Positions 26,801-35,250 of a stretch of 64,000 nucleotides of DNA are shown here, piece by piece. The notes under the pieces are model-generated. The model did no database searches. It was not told the DNA's origin and saw nothing but the letters and a program-made list of their open reading frames with translations. The translations under genes and the position numbers were made by a program. Source of the stretch: Exiguobacterium aurantiacum DSM 6208. GTDB taxonomy: Bacteria > Bacillota > Bacilli > Exiguobacteriales > Exiguobacteriaceae. How positions within the stretch are numbered: position 1 is the first letter of the stretch; each line of letters starts with the position of its first letter. The DNA is taken from positions 61,784 to 125,783 of the forward strand of contig NZ_JNIQ01000002.1 of assembly GCF_000702585.1 (NCBI RefSeq), read 5' to 3'.

Positions 26801-26998
26801 ATCGAACTCCTTGTTTGTGATCGGATGTTCCCCAACCTCTGATAAGTTGTTGCGCGTGATCTTATGACGGAGGTTGTCCCAGAGGTCTGCCTCCGATTTC
26901 AAGTCCGGTCGATAGTTCCATTGGTTGTGCCCTTCCCCGAGCACCTCGATCAGTCGATGTTCGACCGCAAGTTCATCACTATGTGTCGTCTTCACCAC
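23831..26998 (-). CDS. hsdR: Type I restriction enzyme R subunit HsdR
   Basis: A 1055-aa motor-nuclease subunit. The N-terminal HsdR_N nuclease region (PD-(D/E)XK type, VQIELKK near residue 160) precedes an SF2 translocase: Walker A ATGSGKT near 293-299, DECHRA near 421, FTGTPI near 453 and DRLLTGFDAP with QAFSRTNRTFP in the second RecA domain. Length is normal. It starts with GTG 26998 after AAGGAG and lies 24 bp downstream of hsdS. The DNA is GC-richer than the neighbouring hsdS. With HsdM and HsdS it forms an ATP-dependent complex that translocates and cuts unmodified DNA. Confidence 0.97.
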   Translation of the reverse strand: MVKTTHSDELAVEHRLIEVLGEGHNQWNYRPDLKSEADLWDNLRHKITRNNLSEVGEHPITNKEFDTIKTELLSKTQTPFDAARWLKGENGIARITIEREDTSLGSMSLILYSNRDIGGGISTYEVVHQIAKQKVDEDGRDRRFDVTLLINGLPIVQIELKKVTAKDGVYQAHNQIKKYAEEGLFRNNIFSTLQLFVISNEQTTRYFANALPKDMHRKFVFSWRTTDNRKVDNLYEFVKQMLNIPDAHRLIANYTIVSEDQDNKALMVLHPYQIHAIEALFASAARHESGFVWHATGSGKTLTSFVSTKLLARKPGVDRTIMLIDRKDLDSQTTSEFTKFASEFNTGISSGNAAANSLIVGTSSSKKLSETLLSDTNSNTVIITTRQKLEAALRIAQKQEEEKGAHRFQKLIGQHIVFVVDECHRALSAEGMGAIKGFFPNSTWFGFTGTPIFNENKKQAQGQLARTTREQYGELLHSYTIKNALEDGAVLGFQVEHEDTIEPTSLNNRIFSILRQDERHADLSDNELNELIDQMDAMEKEKHIPNDLYERDEHIQKVIHKMFRPDNAYTKFDFKNGRPQKSAILTTSSIAMAKRYYQAIQAMKQDPDWMTNEFAGHPIRKGRTIEDPDFPRIAITYSMQENEDNSKQVEDEMRQVIRDYNTYYGTAWSIEDIERYNGDINNRLARKKAEFKEFGNQIDLVIVVDRLLTGFDAPTIQTLFVDRNLSYANLIQAFSRTNRTFPGKTKGLIVTFRKPALMEKNVQDATRLYSNENDDSSLVYPTYEESKKRFKKAHKALLELAAEPGEIDEHSTLEERVEYVKAFQELSNAFEALVTYDEYNDDMEKSKTLQDQVKTVEDFVGSYNTVKGSLLEKPDPDDGDPDNTPDFSDIEFFGDNTARLYDVDSSYIDKLLGTYSANNADVRSEIEKALQKLNKSEVVKEVYRSILNAIDGGEIEEDDIFTLKRGYFTGAYEQAVRDFAELWFVEERELYASAVQYNIGADPIPNIGGIINSKDFASYKEANPGAMPLKYGPSMKREWRTTLDQTVIPLSQELR

Positions 26999-27022
26999 GA
27001 TTCTCCTTTTCGTCCCATTTGT

Positions 27023-28237
27023 TTATATGAACATTTTCTGCAGAAAGCCCTTTTTCGTTTCCTTCAAGGCTTCAACTTCTTTTTCTTTCAACTCGATAAC
27101 CTCATCCAGTTGTCTGAAAAAATCGCCGATTTTGATCTGTTCTTCTATTGAAGGAACCATAACTGAATAATTCTCTAAATTATTTTTATTCAAATTTCCT
27201 ATAGCACCATTTCCACCTGAAACATGAACTTTAATAAATCGGTCATACCATTCAGTACTCATTAAAGTATTTACAAAATACGGTGTTTTTGCTGAAGCAA
27301 TTAACATAAATCCTCCGTGCACAGTCGGTTGATCCAATTTTTTTATCAAAGCATGCTTTCCTACTAGGTTACTCGATCCATTTGCAGAGGTAATAAGTAT
27401 TTCATTTTCTTTGGCATAATCAATATTCACAGCTTCCTGCTTAACAAACACGTCATCATTTTTTAAGATAAATGAATCTCCTTTAATGTTTGAAGACCTA
27501 AGTACTCTCACTCCTGTTTTATCAACATCTTTTGGTTTATAAGTTAAACCTCTTCTGATTTTAGCTAGATTTTTGAACTTCATTTCTTTCCAATTTTCCT
27601 TGTATCCACTTAGTCTTATTTCAGGAATAAGTTGTCCTTTTTTAGGAAACATCTTTTGCAAGAAACCTTGTTTCGTTTGTTTGAGGGCTTCAAGTTCTTG
27701 CTGATGAAGAGAAATCGTATCGTCTAAGCTTTTAAAGAATGAACCGATTTTCTTTTGTTCTTCTAATGAAGGCAGGTTAATATTTGTTGACAGAACGTTC
27801 TCATTATATAGTCGCTTAATTGTACTACCTTCGAGACCACTCCACTTAACAACCTGATAAAATTGATATAGAAATGAGTTATCTAAAGGCTCTTTATGTG
27901 CATTAAACCAAATAATATTAGAGTCTTGAAAATAAGCATCTTCTCCATCGTAGATAACTGTTCTACCGATTGTACCGGAAGCTGATAATAGTATATCCCC
28001 TACCTTGGGATATATATATTTTTCTTTATATTCTTCATATGTTTCTCTAGAAATATATGAATCTGCTATTTTACCGAAAGTACCGATTTTATAGAATGGT
28101 ATCTCACCCTGTGCAGTAGTCTGCTCTTTAAATATCCTTTTACACATGGCTACAGACCCAAGTTCTTTAAAAGTCTTTGCTTTCCATTCATGTTCATACT
28201 CTCTAAACCTTAAAATCGGAGTCAACTTACTTTCCAT
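27023..28237 (-). CDS. hsdS: Type I specificity subunit HsdS
   Basis: A 404-aa DNA-recognition subunit with two target recognition domains (about residues 10-150 and 210-345), each followed by a conserved helix: IEEQKKIG-like and EALKQTKQGFLQKMF near 155-205, then EEQIKIGDFFRQLDEVIEL and EALKETKKGFLQKMF at the C-terminus. The two halves are internal repeats. It is noticeably AT-richer than hsdM and hsdR, typical of exchanged specificity genes. Start overlaps the 3' end of hsdM by 11 bp, implying translational coupling. The recognition sequence cannot be deduced. Confidence 0.96.
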   Translation of the reverse strand: MESKLTPILRFREYEHEWKAKTFKELGSVAMCKRIFKEQTTAQGEIPFYKIGTFGKIADSYISRETYEEYKEKYIYPKVGDILLSASGTIGRTVIYDGEDAYFQDSNIIWFNAHKEPLDNSFLYQFYQVVKWSGLEGSTIKRLYNENVLSTNINLPSLEEQKKIGSFFKSLDDTISLHQQELEALKQTKQGFLQKMFPKKGQLIPEIRLSGYKENWKEMKFKNLAKIRRGLTYKPKDVDKTGVRVLRSSNIKGDSFILKNDDVFVKQEAVNIDYAKENEILITSANGSSNLVGKHALIKKLDQPTVHGGFMLIASAKTPYFVNTLMSTEWYDRFIKVHVSGGNGAIGNLNKNNLENYSVMVPSIEEQIKIGDFFRQLDEVIELKEKEVEALKETKKGFLQKMFI

Positions 28238-29819
28238 CCTTGAACACCTCTAACGCCCCTTGAATCCATTCGTTTTCTTTTTGTCCATATTTAAGCGACG
28301 AAATCATCTCAAATAGACTCGCTTCCAGCTCCGCTTTCTTCTCACGGACTGCTTTTAACTCGCTCCCGATTGCTGCCAAATCGATTTGTTCTTCCTCTTC
28401 AAACATATCGACATATCTCGGGATATTGAGGTTAAAATCATTTTCTTTGATTTCATCGAAACTTGCGACGTAAGCATATTTTTCAACAGTTTCTCTCATT
28501 TTATACGTTTCAACAATGCGTTCTATATGTTCAGTCGAAAGTTTGTTCTGATTCTTGCCTTTGATGAAATCTTTACTCGCATCGATGAAGAGTACATCGC
28601 GTGCCTCTCGATTCTTCTTCAAGATGACGACCGTGGTCGGAATCGATGTTCCGAAGAACATGTTTCCTGGCAACCCGATGACCGCATCTATACTACCGTC
28701 TTCCAATAACTTCTTACGGATGACCCCTTCAGCCGCCCCACGGAACAAGATACCGTGTGGCAAAACGATTGCCATCGTTCCTGAGTCTTTCAAATGATAA
28801 AAACCATGAAGTAGGAAGGCGAAGTCTGCTTTCGTCTTCGGTGCCAACTTGCCGTATCGGTTAAAGCGTGAATCATCAAGGAAAGTAGATTCCGCTGACC
28901 AATCAGCAGAATACGGAGGGTTCATTAGGACGGAGTCGAACGTATATGGCTCATCTGTCGGCCAATCCTTGTTCAAGGTGTCCCCGTTCCGTAGGCGCAT
29001 GTCTTCACTATCAACACCATGAAGAATCAAGTTCATCTTCGCCAAGTTGAACGTCGTCGTGTTCAGCTCTTGTCCGTGATACTTCACGCTGTCCGGATAG
29101 TTCAGGTAGTTTCGGACGTTCAACATGAGCGAGCCGGAACCCATCGTCGGGTCGAAGACACTGAAGAGTTTCTTATCTTCTTGTCCAATGGTGACGATGC
29201 GTGCCATCATATCCGATACCTGATGAGGTGTATAGAATTCCCCCGCTTTTTTCCCGGCCTCTGAGGCGAATTGGCTGATTAGGAACTCGTATGCGTCCCC
29301 AATGACATCGCCGCCATAACCTACTAAATCGACATACGCCAATTTCTTCAATACTTCCGTGATGGTGATATTCCGTTGCTGGTCATCCGAACCGAGTTTC
29401 TTCGACTTCAGGTCAACGTCATCGAACAGGCCGTTGAACTGCTCATACTTTGAGGCCAACTCAACGAACGCCTTGTTGAGGTCATTCAATTGGAAGATAT
29501 TTTGCTGTGCTTGTTCTGCGAGAACGTTGAAGAGGTACTTTGGTTCAATGTCATAACCGAGCACATCGACGAGTGTCTCAATCAAGTCGTCCTTGATGTC
29601 GTCATCCACCAATAATTCAATGTAGAGTGCTGTCTGCTTCTTCTGCGTATCGTAGTCTTCAAGCGAAGCATCTGCGCTCACAACGACTTTCTCGAGCAAC
29701 TTGTCTGAGAGATATTTATAGAAGATGAGGCCTAATAAGTAGTTTTTGTATTCTGAGGCGTCCATTTTGCTGCGAAGGTTGTCCGCTGCGCTGAAAAGTT
29801 TTTGGTTCAATGCTGACAT
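28227..29819 (-). CDS. hsdM: Type I modification methyltransferase HsdM
   Basis: A 530-aa N6-adenine methyltransferase. An N-terminal helical HsdM_N domain (about 5-130) is followed by the catalytic domain with GEFYTPHQVSDMM, SAM motif I FDPTMGSGSLM near 222 and catalytic motif IV NPPY near 301. Size is normal. It is the first gene of hsdM-hsdS-hsdR and provides protective methylation as well as part of the restriction complex. Confidence 0.97.
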   Translation of the reverse strand: MSALNQKLFSAADNLRSKMDASEYKNYLLGLIFYKYLSDKLLEKVVVSADASLEDYDTQKKQTALYIELLVDDDIKDDLIETLVDVLGYDIEPKYLFNVLAEQAQQNIFQLNDLNKAFVELASKYEQFNGLFDDVDLKSKKLGSDDQQRNITITEVLKKLAYVDLVGYGGDVIGDAYEFLISQFASEAGKKAGEFYTPHQVSDMMARIVTIGQEDKKLFSVFDPTMGSGSLMLNVRNYLNYPDSVKYHGQELNTTTFNLAKMNLILHGVDSEDMRLRNGDTLNKDWPTDEPYTFDSVLMNPPYSADWSAESTFLDDSRFNRYGKLAPKTKADFAFLLHGFYHLKDSGTMAIVLPHGILFRGAAEGVIRKKLLEDGSIDAVIGLPGNMFFGTSIPTTVVILKKNREARDVLFIDASKDFIKGKNQNKLSTEHIERIVETYKMRETVEKYAYVASFDEIKENDFNLNIPRYVDMFEEEEQIDLAAIGSELKAVREKKAELEASLFEMISSLKYGQKENEWIQGALEVFKDGK

Positions 29820-30082
29820 GTCTATTTCTCCTGTCTAATATTCGAAGTTTAGTGATAAAAAATTATTCCACACTAAGAATTATAACGTTTCTACTAGACT
29901 TCCGAAAGCAGAGCCTTACCCAATATTTTACACACCATTTCGTTTAATCCAACTTATAATAGAGAATACTCATGAATTAGTCATTCTGGGTCGCTACCTC
30001 CTATGTTCTATACAAATATACAACTCGCAATTTCAACTGATTTTCTCATGATTTTAAACTTACGTAATTAGGAGGAATTAGG

Positions 30083-30568
30083 ATGCACAAAAAAGATGAT
30101 TCTCTCGACAAGAAGGAATTTCAGGAGTCAGAGTTAAAGAACAAACGTCGTCAGTCTTTAGCTTTAGAGCCAACCATTCCGCTTAGTGAATTAACACTAA
30201 CAGACCCTATCATGAAAGTGACGCTATGGATCGGGAGTTTTGGCGTTTATAACGAGTCCATTTTGACTTTTCATTCGAACGGTTTCGTTAAACGAGAACT
30301 CTTGATCCTTCAAACGTTTGGCGAGGAACAACGGATAGAATCCGGTTGGTACAACCAGGATGACTCTGCAAAAGTCTTAAAGAAATTCAATTCTTTTAAG
30401 ACGCATCTCTGGCCGGAGTTGTTCGTAGAAACAGAAACAATCACTCACGATGGGACCCAGTGGAAGTTGGAGGTCTGTAAGAAGGGGGAGGAGACTAGTT
30501 CCTATAGCGGTAGCAATGCTTACCCGCCGAAGTGGAGGTCCCTCAAAAAATTGTTCGGCCACTATTGA
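30083..30568 (+). CDS. Hypothetical protein, 161 aa
   Basis: Unrecognised. A charged N-terminus (KKDDSLDKKEFQESELKNKRR) precedes a beta-rich, Trp-containing body (KVTLWIGSFGVYNESILTF, SGWYNQDD, HDGTQWKLEV). GGAGGAATTAGG directly precedes the ATG. It is followed 50 bp later by a second unknown gene in the same orientation, so both probably form an operon beside hsdM, divergent from it. A defence-related function is possible by location only. Confidence 0.7.
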   Translation: MHKKDDSLDKKEFQESELKNKRRQSLALEPTIPLSELTLTDPIMKVTLWIGSFGVYNESILTFHSNGFVKRELLILQTFGEEQRIESGWYNQDDSAKVLKKFNSFKTHLWPELFVETETITHDGTQWKLEVCKKGEETSSYSGSNAYPPKWRSLKKLFGHY

Positions 30569-30618
30569 CGTCCAATCGTTTGTTGACCAGCCCTTACAGG
30601 AAGGTGTGAGGATGCCAC

Positions 30619-31437
30619 ATGGGAAAGAAACGAAAACCAATCCGCAAAGTCATCAAATATGCCCCTAAACTTGTTTTAGAGTCTGCTGTGTCACTCGGTC
30701 ATTACGGAGCCCTTGCTTTTGAGATAGCAACCAATCCAATCAAACTTCTCTCAGTCAATTTTTCCGATGAACTCGCAAAGTCTCCCTACGTGAAATACCG
30801 GCGCCGCTTCATGGACTATTTCGCATGGAAACTGTATTCGGAGGGCGATATGACCCTCGAGAACATGTCCTGGCTCATGGGAGAGTTCAAGACACGCGAT
30901 GATGTCGTCAAACTGTTCATCGCCCGTGCCAAAGAGATTTCGGAGACCAATCACTCTTATCAGGCGACCACTCTATTGGCCATCTACTCTGCTAAAGTTT
31001 TTGCCCGGCCAGAACTCGCCGCAAGTAGTGAGTCCGCTTTCTTCTTGCATCTTCTGTCACAAGTGAATGACAACGACCTTCGCCATTTTGAACTCATCTA
31101 TGACCACGCGGCTGCTCTCGAGCATAAATTTACTCCACTTTACGCTTGTGACGCCTATTATCAATCAATAGGTAATCCAGTCTTTCAACAACTTCCCCCT
31201 CAAGAACGGGAGGCTGCTCTCTTGGCGAGGCTAAGCGACGACCCGGAATTCGTATCGTTTTACACGAGTACAGACAAGCTGACATTCCTGGGTGTATTGA
31301 TGCAGCGTTCGTTCAGTTTTGGAAGCATCGGACATACTCAAATCTCATTGAACCCGTATAGCAATACGTTAAAAGAACTATTAGAAGAGTCTCGGTTGTT
31401 GGAAGAGTCCTTGATGCGTTCATCGAGACCTTCGTAA
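30619..31437 (+). CDS. Hypothetical protein, 272 aa
   Basis: Unrecognised, mainly helical 272-aa protein with a basic start (MGKKRKPIRKVIKYAPK) and no clear membrane segment or signal peptide. It contains repeated helices with hydrophobic faces (FMDYFAWKLYSEGDM, ATTLLAIYSAKVFA, LRHFELIYDHAAAL). The ATG at 30619 follows AGGAAGGTGTGAGG. The operon partner upstream is also unknown. Confidence 0.7.
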   Translation: MGKKRKPIRKVIKYAPKLVLESAVSLGHYGALAFEIATNPIKLLSVNFSDELAKSPYVKYRRRFMDYFAWKLYSEGDMTLENMSWLMGEFKTRDDVVKLFIARAKEISETNHSYQATTLLAIYSAKVFARPELAASSESAFFLHLLSQVNDNDLRHFELIYDHAAALEHKFTPLYACDAYYQSIGNPVFQQLPPQEREAALLARLSDDPEFVSFYTSTDKLTFLGVLMQRSFSFGSIGHTQISLNPYSNTLKELLEESRLLEESLMRSSRPS

Positions 31438-31553
31438 CCTCGAGCCCGAACCGAATAGTCTCGATAATTACGCATCTTGATCAATCAAAAGTTTTTATAT
31501 ACAGAGTACTTACTGTATGGTCATATCTAATCAAAAGTGACGAGAACACTTTG

Positions 31554-31578
31554 AAATGTATACATTTCGACGTCGAAA
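31554..31578. promoter_or_regulatory. Palindromic site B (related to 4201-4248)
   Basis: Two overlapping perfect palindromes, AAATGTATACATTT (31554-31567) and TTTCGACGTCGAAA (31565-31578). Together they reproduce the inner sequence of the 48-bp palindrome at 4201-4248. The site lies 130 bp upstream of the second ribbon-helix-helix gene. Confidence 0.75.
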
Positions 31579-31707
31579 CGGATTAGGCTTGTCAGTAATG
31601 CCTCGTCTTGTGTTTACGTAGTAAATACGCGAAAATGGAAGTGAGATGAATGTGAGTCCATATGCGTTCAAACGAGAAATCTATCAAATGGTAAAGTGGT
31701 GAATGCT

Positions 31708-32454
31708 GTGCAGTCGAATGAAACCAAAGTGACCTCTTTTCGAGTCTCCCAAGAGGTAAAAGAACATATCCAGCGATTGTCGGAACAGCGGCAACTGTCT
31801 ACAAATCAATTGTTTGAAGAACTGATCACCTTGGCTGATAAACAGGTGCCAGATCCATTGATCAGTGAGGAGAACGATGCTCTCCAGGCGGCATTGAATC
31901 AGGTGCTAGCCCTTTTCAATGAACGTGCCACGAGGCTTGAGCTTCAAACAAAGGAACACGAACGGATCCGTTCGCGCTATCAAAAGACGATTCATGACCT
32001 TGAGCAAAGCATCATCATAGAGTCGGAACAGCTCAAAGAGGACTATGAGCGTCAAGTCGCGGCCCACGACCAGGAATTAATTCCACTTCAACATCAAGTG
32101 GAGCTTCTGTTCGCCGAGAAACAGAACGCTCAGGACGCCCTCGAGACCGAACGTGCTTCTTTCAAAGAGGAACTGAAGGCCCAGAAGAAGTTGGTTTTTA
32201 ACTTAGAAGAAGACGTCAAGAAGCTCGAGCAAGATCGCAGTCAGCTCAATCGGCAAAACCAGAACCTGATGGACACGCTTGACGAGTTGAAGGCACGAAC
32301 GCGACGAAGCGACCAACTCGAAGAGGAGAACCAAAAACTTCATTTGGAAGTGCAGCTCCTCCGTCGTGAAAAAGAGGCGTTCGAGAACCGGTTACAGGAA
32401 CAGATCGAGCTCGCCGTCCTTCGGGAGCGAAACAAGCTATCGGATAGTAAATAA
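31708..32454 (+). CDS. Ribbon-helix-helix / coiled-coil DNA-binding protein, copy 2
   Basis: A 248-aa paralogue of the gene at 4362-5108, about 70% identical by eye and of equal length when the GTG at 31708 is used as start; earlier in-frame GTG codons at 31696 and 31699 lack homology support. The N-terminal 45 residues (TKVTSFRVSQEVKEHIQRL, STNQLFEELI) and the last 50 (EEENQKLHLEVQLLRREKE) are nearly identical in both copies, while the middle coiled coil diverges. A related palindrome precedes each copy, so both probably bind the same DNA element. It ends with its own strong terminator. Confidence 0.78.
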   Translation: MQSNETKVTSFRVSQEVKEHIQRLSEQRQLSTNQLFEELITLADKQVPDPLISEENDALQAALNQVLALFNERATRLELQTKEHERIRSRYQKTIHDLEQSIIIESEQLKEDYERQVAAHDQELIPLQHQVELLFAEKQNAQDALETERASFKEELKAQKKLVFNLEEDVKKLEQDRSQLNRQNQNLMDTLDELKARTRRSDQLEEENQKLHLEVQLLRREKEAFENRLQEQIELAVLRERNKLSDSK

Positions 32455-32461
32455 CATGAAG

Positions 32462-32510
32462 AAAAGTACCCAATACACGTCATACATCGACGCGGCTTGG
32501 GTACTTTTTT
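32462..32510 (+). terminator. Terminator of RHH/coiled-coil copy 2
   Basis: AAAAGTACCCAA (32462-32473) pairs with TTGGGTACTTTT (32497-32508) and ends in a T6 tract. Confidence 0.88.
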
Positions 32511-32533
32511 GTCTTGATGATGCAACATCGTAT

Positions 32534-33148
32534 TCATATCTCATCAATGTGTTGATCGAGCACAATTAAATCATGGGGACGAATCGTCTTGAAAAACTTT
32601 CGAATCTGGCTCCTCTTCACGACTTCATAACGCTTCAAATGTATACAGAAATCCATGAAGGTATGCTGACGAATGAGTATTTCCTGTTCCTCTTGGTTTA
32701 CGATGTAAAGTTCAGCGTCATTGATGACTTCTCGTATGTCCGCGTCATCGCTACATATCAAGCCAGCACTGATCAACCTCGCGGCAGCAAGGCTATGAAT
32801 CTCACCCAGGTCGCTCGTATGTTTGAGTGGCCGTCCTTCTCGGATTTTCTTTTCGTCCAGTTGTTGGAACGCAAGGCGGACTTCTGTCAGATAAACGAGA
32901 TAAAGGTCATAGAGGTCATCCGTCGCAATCGATGCTTCCGATTCAGGATCGAACAACACCCACGTCCCGTTGTTGATGAACGCGTCGACCTTGTCTCTTA
33001 CCGAAGATGTCTTCAGTTCATTCAACACCTCCACATGGATAAGGACTTGTCCATACAGGCTGTTGATCCAATCAAAGACGTCGGCTTGTCGAAAGCTTGC
33101 CGCATGAATGATGATGTTCGCATCGATGAACACCGGCTCCTTAATCAT
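32534..33148 (-). CDS. PIN-domain protein (putative ribonuclease)
   Basis: A 204-aa protein with PIN-type acidic positions: FIDANIIIHAA at residues 7-17, an ELK in VEVLNELKTSS near 45 and DLGEIHSLAAARLISAGLI followed by SDDADIREV near 140. The C-terminal 60 residues are an extra helical region. The ATG at 33148 follows GAGGACG and overlaps the 3' end of the metallopeptidase gene by 8 bp. PIN proteins are often RNases of toxin-antitoxin systems; here the partners would be the upstream peptidase and XRE repressor. That interpretation is inference. Confidence 0.75.
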   Translation of the reverse strand: MIKEPVFIDANIIIHAASFRQADVFDWINSLYGQVLIHVEVLNELKTSSVRDKVDAFINNGTWVLFDPESEASIATDDLYDLYLVYLTEVRLAFQQLDEKKIREGRPLKHTSDLGEIHSLAAARLISAGLICSDDADIREVINDAELYIVNQEEQEILIRQHTFMDFCIHLKRYEVVKRSQIRKFFKTIRPHDLIVLDQHIDEI

Positions 33149-33884
33149 GGGGCACGTCCTCTTGTAGACGACTGATTTCATCTTCTTGTAACGTTTTAGC
33201 CAGATCTGGTCGATAGACGGAGAGTTTGTTCGCAGCGTTCAATCGTGTCAATCGTTCTTCTTCCACTGCCTTGACGACCACTTGTTCATAGGCCACAAAT
33301 GAATCGAAGCGTTGGGCTTGATCCAATGGGCTCGGGGCAATCCCGAGACGGTTCCGTTCTTCGCGCCAATCGGCTTCCTGTTCACTCAAGTCAGCGAATC
33401 GGTAATTGAGTTCTCGGAGTCGTCGGACGACCGAGATGTATGGGACTTGGGCCATATCTGCCAAATAGATGATGGCGGACTTCGTATCATAGCCGTCCTT
33501 CAGTTTCTCCCACACTTCTTTGGTCGTACCCTTCGGCAACATGATCGCAGCTGCGAAACGGTCAGCCGCCCGCTCGTGATCGAACCCATCGACTTGCCAT
33601 TCGCTCGCTTCAGACAAGTGCCATAGTTCATGGGCCGCGGTAAAGTAACGCATACGTAGCGGTTGGTAGGAGTTCAATGCAATGAACTCTTCTCCAGACA
33701 TATGCTTGATTGCGACACCGTAATACGAGTCGTCCTCGACATATTGAAAAATGAGGTTTGCTCGTTTGGCCAATACCTGTTCGATATAAGCACCAATGAA
33801 GACTTGGCTATCAATGACTTGCTCTAAAAAGTCGGCTGCAAACGCTTCTGCCGTGTCTTCCGCAAATTTTGTAGTTGGCTTCAT
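33141..33884 (-). CDS. ImmA/IrrE-family metallopeptidase
   Basis: A 247-aa protein with the zinc-peptidase motif HELWH near residues 84-88 (AAHELWHLSEA) and downstream DGFDHERAADRFAAAIMLP, where the Glu-Ala-x-x-FA pattern of ImmA/IrrE proteins supplies the third ligand. In ICEBs1 and other elements such peptidases cleave the cognate XRE repressor after a signal. The ATG at 33884 overlaps the XRE stop codon (TAATG). The C-terminal 90 residues are helical and charged and may bind the partner. Confidence 0.9.
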   Translation of the reverse strand: MKPTTKFAEDTAEAFAADFLEQVIDSQVFIGAYIEQVLAKRANLIFQYVEDDSYYGVAIKHMSGEEFIALNSYQPLRMRYFTAAHELWHLSEASEWQVDGFDHERAADRFAAAIMLPKGTTKEVWEKLKDGYDTKSAIIYLADMAQVPYISVVRRLRELNYRFADLSEQEADWREERNRLGIAPSPLDQAQRFDSFVAYEQVVVKAVEEERLTRLNAANKLSVYRPDLAKTLQEDEISRLQEDVPHD

Positions 33885-34216
33885 TATAAATCACCCTTGA
33901 GACCGACATAATCCTCTATCGCAAATTTCAGACGCTCAAGCTCCATTTTGGACCGTCGATTTGAGAGTGTCCCGCGCAACTCGACCGTCATGCGCTCTTC
34001 TCTCATTGGAGCATCAGTTGTCAATTCGTTGACCGATACACTTAATGCCTTCGCGATTGCAACGATCCGTTGTGGTTGGATGACACGGCTCTCATTTAAC
34101 ATATGACCGACCAGTGCCTTGCTGACCCCGATTTCTTGGGCCAACCATTGTTGCGACTTTTGATTACCCTGTAGCCATGTTTTTATATTGTTCACGATGA
34201 TTGTATTTGAGTTCAT
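33884..34216 (-). CDS. XRE-family repressor
   Basis: A 110-aa protein: an N-terminal HTH_3 domain (WLAQEIGVSKALVGHMLNES, then PQRIVAIAKALSVSVNEL) and a charged C-terminal tail. It is the first gene of the XRE / ImmA-IrrE / PIN operon. A well-formed promoter with an inverted repeat lies upstream (34240-34274), so autorepression is likely, with relief by the metallopeptidase. Confidence 0.9.
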   Translation of the reverse strand: MNSNTIIVNNIKTWLQGNQKSQQWLAQEIGVSKALVGHMLNESRVIQPQRIVAIAKALSVSVNELTTDAPMREERMTVELRGTLSNRRSKMELERLKFAIEDYVGLKGDL

Positions 34217-34239
34217 GATGACACCTTCCTTCTAATACG

Positions 34240-34274
34240 ATTATACTCTTCTTTGTATTAGTCTACAAACTAAT
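34240..34274 (-). promoter_or_regulatory. Promoter and operator of the XRE operon
   Basis: On the minus strand -35 TTGTAG (34263-34268) and -10 TATAAT (34240-34245) are separated by 17 bp. ATTAGT (34257-34262) and ACTAAT (34269-34274) form an inverted repeat around the -35 hexamer, a plausible XRE operator. Confidence 0.8.
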
Positions 34275-34419
34275 CGAATAAAATTGTAGTCGAATTCGAT
34301 ACTATGTATCCGTTGGAGTCTAATATTTATTCGATATAAAAAGACACCATTCTTTTTTTAGTAAGTTGTGGTGTCATGTATAAGTAACTTATTCGATTGT
34401 TTTACCTGTAATTTATAAT

Positions 34420-35250
34420 TCAACCGATTTTCCTATCAGGGAAAGTCTCTTGATCGATATATATGATAAAAATCAAACAAGCAAGATGAAGCGATAAAAT
34501 TACCAACGAATCTAATAATTCATCAATTTTATTTGTAGAGGCTACATACAAAGATATGATCCCACCTCCACCTATGAAAATGATTAATAACACTTTCCTC
34601 CAGTTTTTAATACGAGGCTTTTTAAATAGGGAGCGCAAGATGATTCCTATTAAACTAAACAAGAGAAGAGCAATCAACAGTATTGAAACGACCGCAAAGA
34701 AGTCGAGCATTTGTATATTACCTAACCAAACCATCATGCATAGACTCATGAAGCTCATAAGTAACATCCATAGTAAAAAGGCAAAAAATGCAGGACGAAC
34801 AAAGCTGAGAGTCAGCCGATATAGGTCTTCTAGATCTCTTAGAAAACCTCCTGGAACAGTACTACCTTTTAGATTAAGTAGGCGTCTGATTTCTATGTTT
34901 ATAACAGACATTACGTCTTGATAGTTAATACTTTTCTCATTAATCCAATAGAATGACTTTGTGGCAATCTGACTGTCCCCGACTTGACTCAGTTTATATA
35001 ACGCGTCATTTAATTCTTCTCTATCCATAGTGTCCTTGTTAAGACTTCGATGTACAGAAAATAGAGCATCCAATTGATCATTGTATGCAGTCAAGTTTCG
35101 TTCTTCTTTCATATCGAAGTATTTTTTCAATGTTGAAAAAAGATAGAAAAATATAATCATCATTACAACGAAAGTAAATAACTCCAAATAAGGGAGTTTG
35201 TAATTTTTTCCTAACTCTTTAAGAAATATAGAAATTAAATTGTTTAACAT
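34420..35250 (-). CDS. Membrane protein of unknown function at end of par operon
   Basis: A 276-aa protein with one membrane helix near residues 22-40, a charged region of about 110 residues and four to five further helices (about 150-185, 190-212, 222-240, 245-268). I do not recognise the family. The ATG directly follows the stop codon of the upstream parB-like gene (TAAATG), so it is translated as the fifth gene of the parA-parB-parA-parB operon. A membrane tether for the partition machinery is an attractive but unproven idea. Confidence 0.7.
   Translation of the reverse strand: MLNNLISIFLKELGKNYKLPYLELFTFVVMMIIFFYLFSTLKKYFDMKEERNLTAYNDQLDALFSVHRSLNKDTMDREELNDALYKLSQVGDSQIATKSFYWINEKSINYQDVMSVINIEIRRLLNLKGSTVPGGFLRDLEDLYRLTLSFVRPAFFAFLLWMLLMSFMSLCMMVWLGNIQMLDFFAVVSILLIALLLFSLIGIILRSLFKKPRIKNWRKVLLIIFIGGGGIISLYVASTNKIDELLDSLVILSLHLACLIFIIYIDQETFPDRKIG

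Noticed and set aside
34420..35250. Assignment of the par-linked membrane protein to a transporter family
   Set aside because: Membrane helices are clear, but no transporter motif is present.
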